Source: an uncultured Collinsella sp.
GTDB lineage: Bacteria > Actinomycetota > Coriobacteriia > Coriobacteriales > Coriobacteriaceae
Assembly (NCBI GenBank): GCA_902494625.1
Contig: CABUUB010000050.1
Location: forward strand, 1-13,463
Direction: 5' to 3'
DNA: 13,463 nt
Shown here: positions 6,945-13,454 of the stretch, in pieces
Position numbering within the stretch: position 1 is the first letter of the stretch
Layout of the letters: the number at the start of each line of letters is the position of its first letter
Translations under genes and position numbers: made by a program
Notes under the pieces: model-generated
Seen by the model: only the letters and a program-made list of their open reading frames with translations
Database searches by the model: none
Told to the model about the DNA's origin: nothing

Positions 6945-7019
6945 TGGTGGGCGTTAGAAGATTTGAACTTCTGACCTCTTCCGTGTCAGGGAAGCGCTCT
7001 CCCCCTGAGCTAAACGCCC
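6945..7019 (-). tRNA. tRNA-Val(GAC)
   Basis: A 75-base cloverleaf including an encoded CCA end. The acceptor stem is GGGCGTT/AACGCCC, the anticodon stem CTTCC/GGAAG with loop CTGACAC, giving anticodon GAC, and the T-arm contains GTTCAAATC. It is the second gene of a Gly-Val unit, three bases after tRNA-Gly, and a strong terminator follows. Confidence 0.96.
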
Positions 7020-7022
7020 AAA

Positions 7023-7098
7023 TGGAGCGGACAACGGGGCTCGAACCCGCGACCCCAACCTTGGCAAGGTTGTGCTCTACCAACTGAGCCATGTCCGC
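7023..7098 (-). tRNA. tRNA-Gly(GCC), copy 1
   Basis: A 76-base cloverleaf with encoded CCA. The acceptor stem is GCGGACA/TGTCCGC, and the anticodon stem CAACC/GGTTG with loop TTGCCAA gives anticodon GCC. The T-arm contains GGGTTCGAGCCC. It is identical to the copies at 9151-9226 and 9377-9452. Its promoter -10 ends 12 bp upstream. Confidence 0.97.
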
Positions 7099-7110
7099 TT
7101 ACGAGGATTA

Positions 7111-7158
7111 ATCTTACGTGATACCCGCATCCTATGCAAGAACTTTTTTTGAAAAGTT
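7111..7158 (-). promoter_or_regulatory. Promoter of the tRNA Gly-Val unit with upstream A/T palindrome
   Basis: On the minus strand, TTGCAT (7139-7134), a 17-bp spacer and TAAGAT (7116-7111) form the promoter, 12 bp before tRNA-Gly. Directly upstream is an interrupted palindrome AACTTTT/AAAAGTT (7141-7158), giving AAAAAAAGTTCTTGC up to the -35. The same arrangement occurs at the other two tRNA promoters in the window. Confidence 0.82.
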
Positions 7159-7239
7159 TTGCGACGCCCTCGCGAACCTCGCAAAGACATCAGCCACCAC
7201 GGAAGGCGCAGACAAACGCAAACTCGCCGCAAGAGACCC

Positions 7240-8972
7240 CTACATCTCACCGAGCATGATCCAGGCAGAGCTGTCCTGCGCGAGCCTGCCGTCTGCAAGC
7301 GGTGATGAGGTGAGCAGGACCCTGCCCGCCGGCAGCTCCACAGGTGCTGCACCGAAGTTCGTCACACACGCCCAACCATTGTCGCGGCGATAGGCGATGA
7401 CGCCGCCCTCGGCGCCCTCGGCGCCATCCGCAAGACCGGTGCGCCCGTCAAGATCGAGCCACGCAAGATCGTTGGCGCACCCGCGCAGCTTGCGCCGCAG
7501 CCAGAGGGCGTCACGATAGAGCGCAAGCATCGATGTCGGGTCCGCTTCTTCCCTATCGGCAGCGTAATCGGAAAACCATGCAGGCTGCGGCAGATGGGGC
7601 GCCGCATCGGCGTCCGCCGGCGAAAACCCAAACGATCCGCCCTGCGCGGGGTCGTCCGCCGCTACCCATGGCAGGGGCACACGACAGCCGTCGCGCCCCT
7701 TCTCGCGCTTCGGTCCGTGCGTATTGGTCGCAGTGGGATCTTCGAGTGCAGCCCACGGGATGTCAGCCACCTCAAAAGGCCGAGCTCCTCACCCTGATAC
7801 ACGTATGCCGAGCCCGGAAGCGCCAGCTCAAGCAAAAGGGCCGCCCGCGCGCGGCGCTCGCCGAGTTCACGGTCCTCGTCATAAGACGACCCGTCGCGTA
7901 AGAGCCAGTCGAGCGCAATCTGATGGTAGCGCGTCGCCTTGATTTGCGGCAGGGCGTAGCGTGTCGCCACGCGCGGCACGTCGTGGTTGGAGAGTACCCA
8001 GGTCGAGGCGGAATCGGATTCGATGGCCGCCTTCAAGCCCTCCTCGATTGCAGCGTGCATGTCATCATAGGTCCAAGTGGCCTTGGCGAACTCAAAGTTA
8101 AATGTCTGACCAAGCTCGCTGGGACGCGCGTAGAGATACTGGCGCTCGGGCAGCACCCATGCCTCAGCAACGGCGCTGCGCGGCGGATTATAGCGGTCGA
8201 ACACGCGGCGCCACTCGCGATAGATCTCGTGGACCTCGTTGCGGTCCCACAGCGGATGGGTGCCGTCGTCAACCATGTCATCGCCCTCGGCGAGATGCCA
8301 CCGATCGAGGTCATCGCGGTCGAGATCCTTGGCGAGACCTTGCGCCACATCAATGCGAAAGCCATCGACGCCTCGATCGCTCCAAAACGCCAGGACGTCG
8401 CAAAAGAACGCGTGAACCTCAGGGCATGACCAGTCAAAGTCCGGCTGCTCGGGCGTAAACATGTGCAGATACCACTGACCGTCCGCAACACGCGTCCAGG
8501 CGGAGCCGCCAAAGTTGGCATTCCAATTGGTGGGAGGCAGCTCGCCGTGCTCGCCGCGACCATCGCGGAAGATATAACGGGCGCGCTCGGGCGATCCGGG
8601 GCCGGCGGCAAGAGCGGCTTTGAACCAGGGGTGCTGGTTGGATGAATGGTTAGGCACGATGTCGACAATGACCTTGATGCCGCGCACGTGAGCCGCAGCG
8701 ATCATGTCATCGAAGTCGTCAAGCGAGCCGAGACGTGGGTCGACATCGCAGTAGTCCGCCACATCATAGCCACCATCGACAAGAGGCGATGGGTAAAACG
8801 GGCTCAGCCAGATGGCCTCGATACCCAGTCGCTCAAGATAGTCCATCTGCTGGGTAATGCCCGCGATATCGCCCAGACCCGAACCAGTCGAATCCTTAAA
8901 CGAGCGCGGGTAGATCTGATAGATCGCGGCGTCGGACATCCATGAGCGCGAAGAAGACTTTTCTGTAGCCAT
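7240..8972 (-). pseudogene. GH13 alpha-glucosidase-like gene with a frameshift
   Basis: A glycoside hydrolase family 13 enzyme (alpha-glucosidase / oligo-1,6-glucosidase type, cytoplasmic, acting on short alpha-glucans). Start ATG 8972 has AAGGGAG nine bases upstream. Conserved regions in order: AIYQIYPRSF (16-25), DIVPNHSS (104-111), GFRIDVAQ with nucleophile D208, AVAEAW with acid/base E270, and SNHDVPR with D331. After YVYQGEELGL (residue 399) the frame is lost at a run of four T (7777-7774, minus strand). The expected continuation EVADIPWAALEDP... resumes in the -1 frame and runs to TAG 7240, ending in a normal C-terminal beta-domain. Restoring one base gives about 577 residues, the family's usual size. 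The break is either a real mutation or a sequencing error. Its spacer from the upstream tRNA terminator is 138 bp. Confidence 0.9.
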
Positions 8973-8973
8973 G

Positions 8974-9026
8974 GGGCGTATCTCCCTTGCAACGAGGTTA
9001 TGCGAGATGCCCACGATGATACGCCC
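8974..9026 (-). promoter_or_regulatory. Inverted repeat around the glucosidase ribosome-binding site
   Basis: GGGCGTATC (8974-8982) and GATACGCCC (9018-9026) are perfect 9-bp reverse complements. In the message, the second copy lies between the Shine-Dalgarno AAGGGAG and the ATG. It could fold over the ribosome-binding site or act as a repressor operator. No clear -35/-10 pair was found in the 138-bp spacer. Confidence 0.4.
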
Positions 9027-9110
9027 AAAGCGGACATTCGCGGCAAACAACGCCACAGCCACGACCCAGGAAGCTCGCTCCCTCTCGGGTTCGAGCCCAG
9101 ACGATGGATA

Positions 9111-9142
9111 CAAAAAAGCCCGGCTACCGTAGTAGTCGGGCT
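9111..9142 (-). terminator. Terminator of the tRNA Gly-Cys-Gly unit
   Basis: Minus strand: stem AGCCCGACTAC / GTAGCCGGGCT (one mismatch) with TACG loop, followed by TTTTT. It lies 8 bp after the last tRNA-Gly. Confidence 0.9.
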
Positions 9143-9150
9143 GCTGCGTT

Positions 9151-9226
9151 TGGAGCGGACAACGGGGCTCGAACCCGCGACCCCAACCTTGGCAAGGTTG
9201 TGCTCTACCAACTGAGCCATGTCCGC
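9151..9226 (-). tRNA. tRNA-Gly(GCC), copy 2
   Basis: The same 76-base sequence as copy 1, with anticodon GCC in loop TTGCCAA and encoded CCA. It is third in the Gly-Cys-Gly unit, preceded by an internal terminator-like hairpin and followed by the unit's final terminator. Confidence 0.97.
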
Positions 9227-9232
9227 ATATGT

Positions 9233-9259
9233 AAAACAAAACGGGCGCCGGAGCGCCCG
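9233..9259 (-). terminator. Internal terminator-like hairpin between tRNA-Cys and tRNA-Gly
   Basis: Minus strand: CGGGCGC-TCCG-GCGCCCG followed by TTTTGTTTT. The stem is perfect and the T-run clear, although another tRNA of the same unit follows. Confidence 0.8.
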
Positions 9260-9268
9260 GATGTTGCC

Positions 9269-9342
9269 TGGAGGCGAAGCCCGGATTCGAACCGGGGGTA
9301 AAGGCTTTGCAGGCCTCTGCCTTACCACTTGGCCACTTCGCC
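9269..9342 (-). tRNA. tRNA-Cys(GCA)
   Basis: A 74-base cloverleaf with encoded CCA. The acceptor stem is GGCGAAG/CTTCGCC, the anticodon loop CTGCAAA gives anticodon GCA, and the T-arm is CCCGGTTCGAATCCGGG. It is the middle gene of the Gly-Cys-Gly unit, flanked on both sides by terminator-like hairpins. Confidence 0.96.
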
Positions 9343-9343
9343 G

Positions 9344-9366
9344 AAAAAGGACCGCCTAAACGGTCC
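9344..9366 (-). terminator. Internal terminator-like hairpin between tRNA-Gly and tRNA-Cys
   Basis: Minus strand: GGACCG-TTTAGG-CGGTCC followed by TTTTT, ending one base before the 5' end of tRNA-Cys. The stem is short, so partial read-through is likely. Confidence 0.72.
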
Positions 9367-9376
9367 GGAAATGCAA

Positions 9377-9452
9377 TGGAGCGGACAACGGGGCTCGAAC
9401 CCGCGACCCCAACCTTGGCAAGGTTGTGCTCTACCAACTGAGCCATGTCCGC
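9377..9452 (-). tRNA. tRNA-Gly(GCC), copy 3
   Basis: A third identical 76-base copy (anticodon GCC, encoded CCA), first gene of the Gly-Cys-Gly unit. The promoter -10 ends 12 bp upstream, the same distance as for copy 1. Confidence 0.97.
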
Positions 9453-9464
9453 TTGCGGGTTATT

Positions 9465-9514
9465 AATTTACGCGAGTTGTCCAAAAGACGCAAGTACTTT
9501 TTTCAAAAAACTTG
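9465..9514 (-). promoter_or_regulatory. Promoter of the tRNA Gly-Cys-Gly unit with upstream A/T palindrome
   Basis: Minus strand: TTGCGT (9493-9488), 17-bp spacer, TAAATT (9470-9465). Directly upstream, TTTTTTGAAAAAA (9510-9498) continues as GTACTTGC into the -35, matching the other two tRNA promoters. Confidence 0.82.
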
Positions 9515-9532
9515 TCTGCCGCATGTTCTTAG

Positions 9533-9560
9533 TAGCCAAACGCGCTAAAGCGATTGGCTA
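9533..9560 (-). terminator. Hairpin at the end of the STAS-HATPase gene
   Basis: TAGCCAA and TTGGCTA (9533-9539 / 9554-9560) pair, with CGCT/AGCG inside. The arm includes the gene's own stop codon. No T-run follows, so termination is uncertain. Confidence 0.45.
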
Positions 9561-10304
9561 GGCACACGATTCCAGCGCTCCGCTAAACAGCTTCACCATC
9601 TGCACGCGCGTGCCGGCGCCGTCCGTACGACGAGCAACCTCCACGTTATCGACGAGCATACGCATAAGCTTGATACCACGGCCGCGTTCCTCAGATGCAA
9701 CCGGCTCGCTCGTTTCATCGATAGAAAAGCCGGCACCTCGATCAAGCACCTCAACCACAACGCGATCGCCATAGGCTTGAACCGTCAGGACGCACCCGAT
9801 ACCGCCCGCATGGTCATAGGCATTACCCAGCGCCTCCCCCGACGCCAATGCGACATCGTAGCGCTCGTCACGGCGCAACGGAAGCGATTCAAGGAGTTCG
9901 GCGATGCGATGTCGGTAGTATGGAAGATTCTCGATACCCTGACGGACCTCGACGCTCTTACTCCAGCGAGGCAGCTCCCCCACCGGAATAGCGGGAATAG
10001 ACTCCCGTGCCGGCCCCGCGACATGAAGGATATCGACAAGACGAGCAATCTCCAAAAAGCGAACAACTTCACCTGATGCATTGACGAGCGAAAGCAGGCC
10101 TTCTCGCCTCATGAGCTCACGAGCGCGCGTAAGCAGGAATGCCAAGCCCGTCGAATCGATAAAGCTAACAGCCTGACAGTTGATGACGACACGACGCACG
10201 CCGCGGCCAATCAAAGCATCCAACCGCCGACGCAGCGCAGGCACCGTGGCGATGTCGATATCGCCTGGTGGCGTCAAAACCGCTATGTCATTCCACTCAT
10301 TCAT
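9558..10304 (-). CDS. STAS + HATPase fusion: anti-sigma antagonist joined to anti-sigma kinase
   Basis: A 248-residue two-domain cytoplasmic protein. Residues 5-95 are a STAS domain like SpoIIAA/RsbV, with the phosphorylatable Ser in FIDSTGLAF (S51). Residues 120-240 are an RsbW/SpoIIAB-like GHKL ATPase: SGEALGNAYDHA (E157, N161, H165), DRGAGF (D188), GRGIKLMRML (208-217) and GTRVQM. In partner switching these are usually separate proteins; the kinase domain phosphorylates the STAS serine and otherwise binds a sigma factor or other target. ATG 10304 is preferred (GGGGAA ten bases upstream); an in-frame TTG at 10322 is possible. It follows the SpoIIE-type phosphatase gene by 78 bp, an apt partner to dephosphorylate S51. 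No sigma-factor gene is in the window. Confidence 0.9.
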   Translation of the reverse strand: MNEWNDIAVLTPPGDIDIATVPALRRRLDALIGRGVRRVVINCQAVSFIDSTGLAFLLTRARELMRREGLLSLVNASGEVVRFLEIARLVDILHVAGPARESIPAIPVGELPRWSKSVEVRQGIENLPYYRHRIAELLESLPLRRDERYDVALASGEALGNAYDHAGGIGCVLTVQAYGDRVVVEVLDRGAGFSIDETSEPVASEERGRGIKLMRMLVDNVEVARRTDGAGTRVQMVKLFSGALESCA

Positions 10305-10382
10305 ACGACCATGGTTCCCCAAAAAAGCCCACTCGATGCATTCGTTTCCCCAACCGTACGGATTCAGCCCGCCCAGCGTCGT

Positions 10383-12728
10383 CTATGAACGACCCCGTAA
10401 AAACTCAAGGGACACCAATGCAATGTCATCGTCCAGCGCCGATTCGGTAAATCGGTCAAGCTCGCCCAAGACCTTGCCGCAAATGCCCGACACGCCCTCC
10501 CCCGAAACAGAAAGCAGAAGGTCGCGCAAGCGCTGCTCGCCAAAGAACGCTCCGGTGCGGTCGCGGGCCTCAATCGTTCCATCCGTATACATGAAGAGCA
10601 TGTCGCCGGGGGCGAACGTAAACGCGCCTGTCTCGTAGACCATGCTCTCAAAGGCACCGATTACGCCCGATTGGCATCCAAGCAGCTCGACCTCTCCCCC
10701 ACGGAACTCGCCGCCACCCAGCGGCATCGACTCTGGCCTGATGACCATGGTCGGAGGATGGCCCGCCGAACAATACGTTGCGCGTCCGGCTTTAAGGTCA
10801 ATCTTGGCGATAAAGGCCGTCACGAACGTCTCGACCCTCGAAAAGCCCATGAGCATGCTGTTAAGGGAGCGTGCCATGCGGGCCGGTCCAGCGCCCTCCC
10901 AGGCATATGCCGTCAGGGCCGTCTTGACGAGCGCGGACATCGATGCGGCCTCAATGCCTTTGCCAGACACATCACCCAGAATCATGACGGCGCAGTCGTC
11001 GGGAAGACGGATGAGCGTATAGAAATCGCCGCCAACCAACGCCGAGTTCGTGGCCGACAGGTACACCGAATCGGTTGCGATACCCGGAACATCCCCCAGG
11101 GAATTTCTCATGCCAATCTGAAGGGTCTGAGCGATATGGCGCTCCTCGCGCTTTTGAGATTCTCCCTCATAGATCAACTCAAAGTCGTGTGCCAAATGCA
11201 CCATGTAGTCATATTCAAGGTCGTCGATTGGCTCCTGGCTACCATCGCGAAGCAGCAAAACGCGCCTCATGGGTCCCTTGGCGACATCAGCGGGAACGAT
11301 TGCATCGTTGCTTCGCTTGCCGTCCGCCTCCGAGTGGTAGCGCCCCGCCTCGATGCCGGAATCGATATATAGTCCCTGACACGGTAGGCCGTGGGCCCTC
11401 AACCATGCACCCATAGACGTGGATTCGTCCACACGTGTAAGGCGCACGTGCTTGAGGTCGTCGGCACTCGTCCCGCCCAGCACCGATGTCTCGAATCCGT
11501 CGGAAGTTGCCCCCAGGCGCGCCGCCGGCGTCGTGACGGAAAAGAAGAGTGACTCCGGATCGCCCGGCAGCGCCACACGGCTGCCACCCTCAAAATCGAT
11601 GACATAGGTTTCGAGGCCCGCATCATACTCCACGGGACAGAAATGGCAATTGAGCACGGCGCAGATTTCGGTCGCCACCGCACGCGAGGCGGCAATAGGA
11701 TCATCGAGGTAGGCAAACAACTCATCGCGCAGTACGTTGAGGGAACGACCAAGCTCTGCCGTGCGACGTGAACGCAGACTCGATGCCATGCCTACCAGCT
11801 GGATGGACAGGTAGTCGCAAATAACCTCGAGCACGTTCACGTCATAGGCAAGCGGAGCCTGCGGACGCTTCCAGCCCACCTCCAGCACACCAAGCACCTG
11901 AGTGCCATAGAACACAGGAAGACATATCTCGCTGCGGTAAGGAGGCATATCTTGCACGCGTAGCAGGTGCTTAGAACGATTGTCTAGGTCCATGAACATA
12001 CCCGAGGCAATCCTATCGCCCTCAAGGTCCTGCTGAATCGACAAGCGACAGGCACGCGACTCACGAAGAACATACGTCGGAATGCCAGCGCCATACGGCA
12101 AAAACTCAGGCAGGTAGCTGTCGTACAGCTCCTTGGAAACACCGCGTAGCTTAAAACCGCCGCTCTCAGAAAAATAGATAGCGGCACCCGAAGCATCGAG
12201 CGTTCCTACAAGCTGGTTCAAAACGGTATCAAGTAGGCTGGGCAGCTCATCGGAGCCCACGGTACTCATAATGACCGAGAGCGTGCCAGAGAGGCGTTTG
12301 TTCGCCACTCTAAGCTCCGAAAGCGCACGCTTGAGCTGACGGTCGTGCGAATACTGTTCTTCGATGCTATGGAGCGCCACCAGGACACGTGGCGCGCGGC
12401 GCCCAAAGATGCGTGGAGGCGTTACGGAGCCCGCAAGAACCAAGACGGGGATAAAGGAGCCGTCACTCAACTTGAGCATCAGTTCGTTCTCTGAGCCATC
12501 AGTTTCAAATGGCAGACGATGTTCCGTCGCACGTTCAAAAGCGGATGAGTACAGGACGTCTTTAACATCTCCACCGATGACATCGGCGCGTTCCTCGCAC
12601 ATCAAACCAAGTAAGCGATTATTCACATGCAGAATGGTTCCGTCGAGCTCACAGATGATGACAGCATCGCTCGTGATCTCGACTAGTTGGGCAACGTCTG
12701 CCCACTCGTTGCGTTCAAGCGTTTCCAT
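10383..12728 (-). CDS. PAS-GAF-SpoIIE serine phosphatase
   Basis: A 781-residue soluble sensor phosphatase. Domain order: PAS about 10-122 (SDAVIICELDGTILHVN), a short helical linker 123-155, GAF about 160-315 ending in CLPVFYGTQVLGVLEVGW, a second less clear sensor region 325-520, then a PP2C/SpoIIE (RsbU-type) domain 525-775. Phosphatase metal motifs are present: VGGDFY (D568), GDVSGKG (D586), SAGHPP (654-659), YTDGTIE (D716) and DDDIAL (766-770). It should dephosphorylate the STAS serine of the next gene's product in response to a ligand. ATG 12728 is chosen (GGTGGGG six bases upstream); GTG 12740 is an alternative. Only about 25 bp separate it from the tRNA-Leu terminator, leaving no room for its own promoter. 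Confidence 0.93.
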   Translation of the reverse strand: METLERNEWADVAQLVEITSDAVIICELDGTILHVNNRLLGLMCEERADVIGGDVKDVLYSSAFERATEHRLPFETDGSENELMLKLSDGSFIPVLVLAGSVTPPRIFGRRAPRVLVALHSIEEQYSHDRQLKRALSELRVANKRLSGTLSVIMSTVGSDELPSLLDTVLNQLVGTLDASGAAIYFSESGGFKLRGVSKELYDSYLPEFLPYGAGIPTYVLRESRACRLSIQQDLEGDRIASGMFMDLDNRSKHLLRVQDMPPYRSEICLPVFYGTQVLGVLEVGWKRPQAPLAYDVNVLEVICDYLSIQLVGMASSLRSRRTAELGRSLNVLRDELFAYLDDPIAASRAVATEICAVLNCHFCPVEYDAGLETYVIDFEGGSRVALPGDPESLFFSVTTPAARLGATSDGFETSVLGGTSADDLKHVRLTRVDESTSMGAWLRAHGLPCQGLYIDSGIEAGRYHSEADGKRSNDAIVPADVAKGPMRRVLLLRDGSQEPIDDLEYDYMVHLAHDFELIYEGESQKREERHIAQTLQIGMRNSLGDVPGIATDSVYLSATNSALVGGDFYTLIRLPDDCAVMILGDVSGKGIEAASMSALVKTALTAYAWEGAGPARMARSLNSMLMGFSRVETFVTAFIAKIDLKAGRATYCSAGHPPTMVIRPESMPLGGGEFRGGEVELLGCQSGVIGAFESMVYETGAFTFAPGDMLFMYTDGTIEARDRTGAFFGEQRLRDLLLSVSGEGVSGICGKVLGELDRFTESALDDDIALVSLEFLRGRS

Positions 12729-12753
12729 CGTGGACCCCACCGTCTATCGGTAA

Positions 12754-12775
12754 CAAAAAAGCCTCCGAAGAGGCT
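12754..12775 (-). terminator. Terminator of tRNA-Leu
   Basis: Minus strand: AGCCTC-TTCG-GAGGCT followed by TTTTTT. It has a short stem with a stable TTCG loop, 12 bp after the CCA end of tRNA-Leu and 25 bp before the phosphatase start codon. Confidence 0.88.
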
Positions 12776-12787
12776 TCTCAAACGCGA

Positions 12788-12877
12788 TGGTGTCGGAGGC
12801 GGGACTTGAACCCGCATGACCAAAAAGCGGTCACTAGCACCTCAAGCTAGCGCGTCTGCCAATTCCGCCACTCCGAC
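12788..12877 (-). tRNA. tRNA-Leu(GAG)
   Basis: A 90-base class II tRNA with encoded CCA. The acceptor stem is GTCGGAG/CTCCGAC, the anticodon stem GCTAGC..GCTAG with loop TTGAGGT gives anticodon GAG, the long variable arm is TGACCGC..GGTCA, and the T-arm contains GGGTTCAAGTCCC. Confidence 0.96.
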
Positions 12878-12934
12878 ATGCTATGTTGTTGATTCACGGT
12901 TCGTTTTGTTGGACCCGCGCGTTCAACGAGGAAG

Positions 12935-12983
12935 ATAATAACCTATGATTCGAGAACTGTGCAAGCACTTTTTTCAAAAAAGT
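12935..12983 (-). promoter_or_regulatory. Promoter of tRNA-Leu with perfect upstream A/T palindrome
   Basis: Minus strand: TTGCAC (12964-12959), an 18-bp spacer, TATTAT (12940-12935). Directly upstream is a perfect 17-base palindrome ACTTTTTTGAAAAAAGT (12983-12967), then GCTTGC into the -35. The -10 is 57 bp from tRNA-Leu, so a longer 5' leader is removed. Confidence 0.8.
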
Positions 12984-13021
12984 TTACGAATTTGTAAATG
13001 CGCAGGTAGATCCGTATGTCC

Positions 13022-13146
13022 GGGTCGGAACGGGGGCAACTTCCCAACGCGTCCTCGGGCATGCGGTACATTTTGATTCGCGCTTCGCGCTACAAAATGT
13101 ACCGCCCCCTGCGGAATGCGTTGGGAAGTTGCCCCCGTTCCGACCC
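13022..13146. other. Long hairpin element D
   Basis: The 31-base arms 13022-13052 and 13116-13146 are reverse complements except for one position that leaves a G-T pair. An internal loop carries GTCCTCGGGCATGC (13051-13064) opposite CCTGCGGAAT (13108-13117). A second perfect 13-bp stem follows (GCGGTACATTTTG 13063-13075 with 13093-13105), capped by GCGC-TTC-GCGC (13080-13090). No flanking target duplication is visible, and no gene is plausible here; the open frames are products of the repeat. Confidence 0.85.
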
Positions 13147-13158
13147 TGCGTTAACGCA
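13147..13158. repeat. 12-bp perfect palindrome next to element D
   Basis: TGCGTTAACGCA starts at the base after the right arm of element D ends. It could be a protein-binding site; nothing else identifies it. Confidence 0.5.
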
Positions 13159-13206
13159 CTTCAAGCACAGTTCTCAAACATATTCTGGGGCTGATAAGAA
13201 TTTAGT

Positions 13207-13261
13207 GGCTCGGCTTTGCCGAGCCCTTATATAAGGAGGCCGGAGCTAAAGCTCCGGCCTC
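13207..13261. other. Two adjacent perfect hairpins with a palindromic linker
   Basis: GGCTCGGC-TTT-GCCGAGCC (13207-13225) is followed by CCTTATATAAGG (13225-13236, itself a 12-bp palindrome) and GAGGCCGGAGCT/AGCTCCGGCCTC (13236-13261). There is no long T-run on either strand. It may be a bidirectional terminator stack for genes to the right of the window. The whole 12984-13463 stretch has no credible gene. Confidence 0.55.
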
Positions 13262-13327
13262 ACTCAAATTTCTCATCAGATTAAGTGAGCGATCGAGGAA
13301 TCGCACTCCCCCTGCCGAGTTACCGCA

Positions 13328-13454
13328 GGGCCCGCCCTGGCGTTGCTTTTCAGAACATCCCGCAGGACGCAAGAAACCCCCGCCGCACGAAGTGCACAGC
13401 GGGGGTTTCTTGCATGTCCGAGGACGTTCTGAAAAGCAATGCCAGGGCGGGCCC
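13328..13454 (-). other. Long hairpin element E
   Basis: The 29-base arms 13328-13356 and 13426-13454 are reverse complements apart from one G-T pair. Read on the minus strand, the internal loop is GTCCTCGGACATGC (13425-13412) opposite CCTGCGGGAT (13366-13357), nearly identical to element D. Then come a perfect 15-bp inner stem (13369-13383 with 13399-13413) and a GCAC-TTC-GTGC tip. The inner stem (GCGGGGG then TTTCTT) could also act as a terminator in either direction. Confidence 0.85.

Noticed and set aside
7771..7785. Programmed -1 frameshift in the glucosidase gene
   Set aside because: C-CTT-TTG is not a proper X-XXY-YYZ slippery heptamer, no stimulatory structure was seen, and the family is not known for it; mutation or sequencing error is simpler.
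9080..9105. Possible tRNA fragment (GGGTTCGAGCCC-like T-arm) on the plus strand
   Set aside because: Only a T-arm-like sequence with mismatched stem; no acceptor, D- or anticodon arm could be drawn.
8973..9446. The glucosidase reading frame stays open upstream through three tRNA genes, adding about 158 residues
   Set aside because: This stretch translates tRNA-Gly and tRNA-Cys genes and terminators; the real start at 8972 has a good ribosome-binding site and matches the family's N-terminus.
13016..13234. 72-codon open frame on the plus strand
   Set aside because: It lies on the arms of hairpin D and reflects the palindrome, not a gene.
13022..13454. Elements D and E as MITEs or insertion sequences
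   Set aside because: No target-site duplication, no shared terminal repeats between elements (their arms differ), no transposase; the conserved part is internal.
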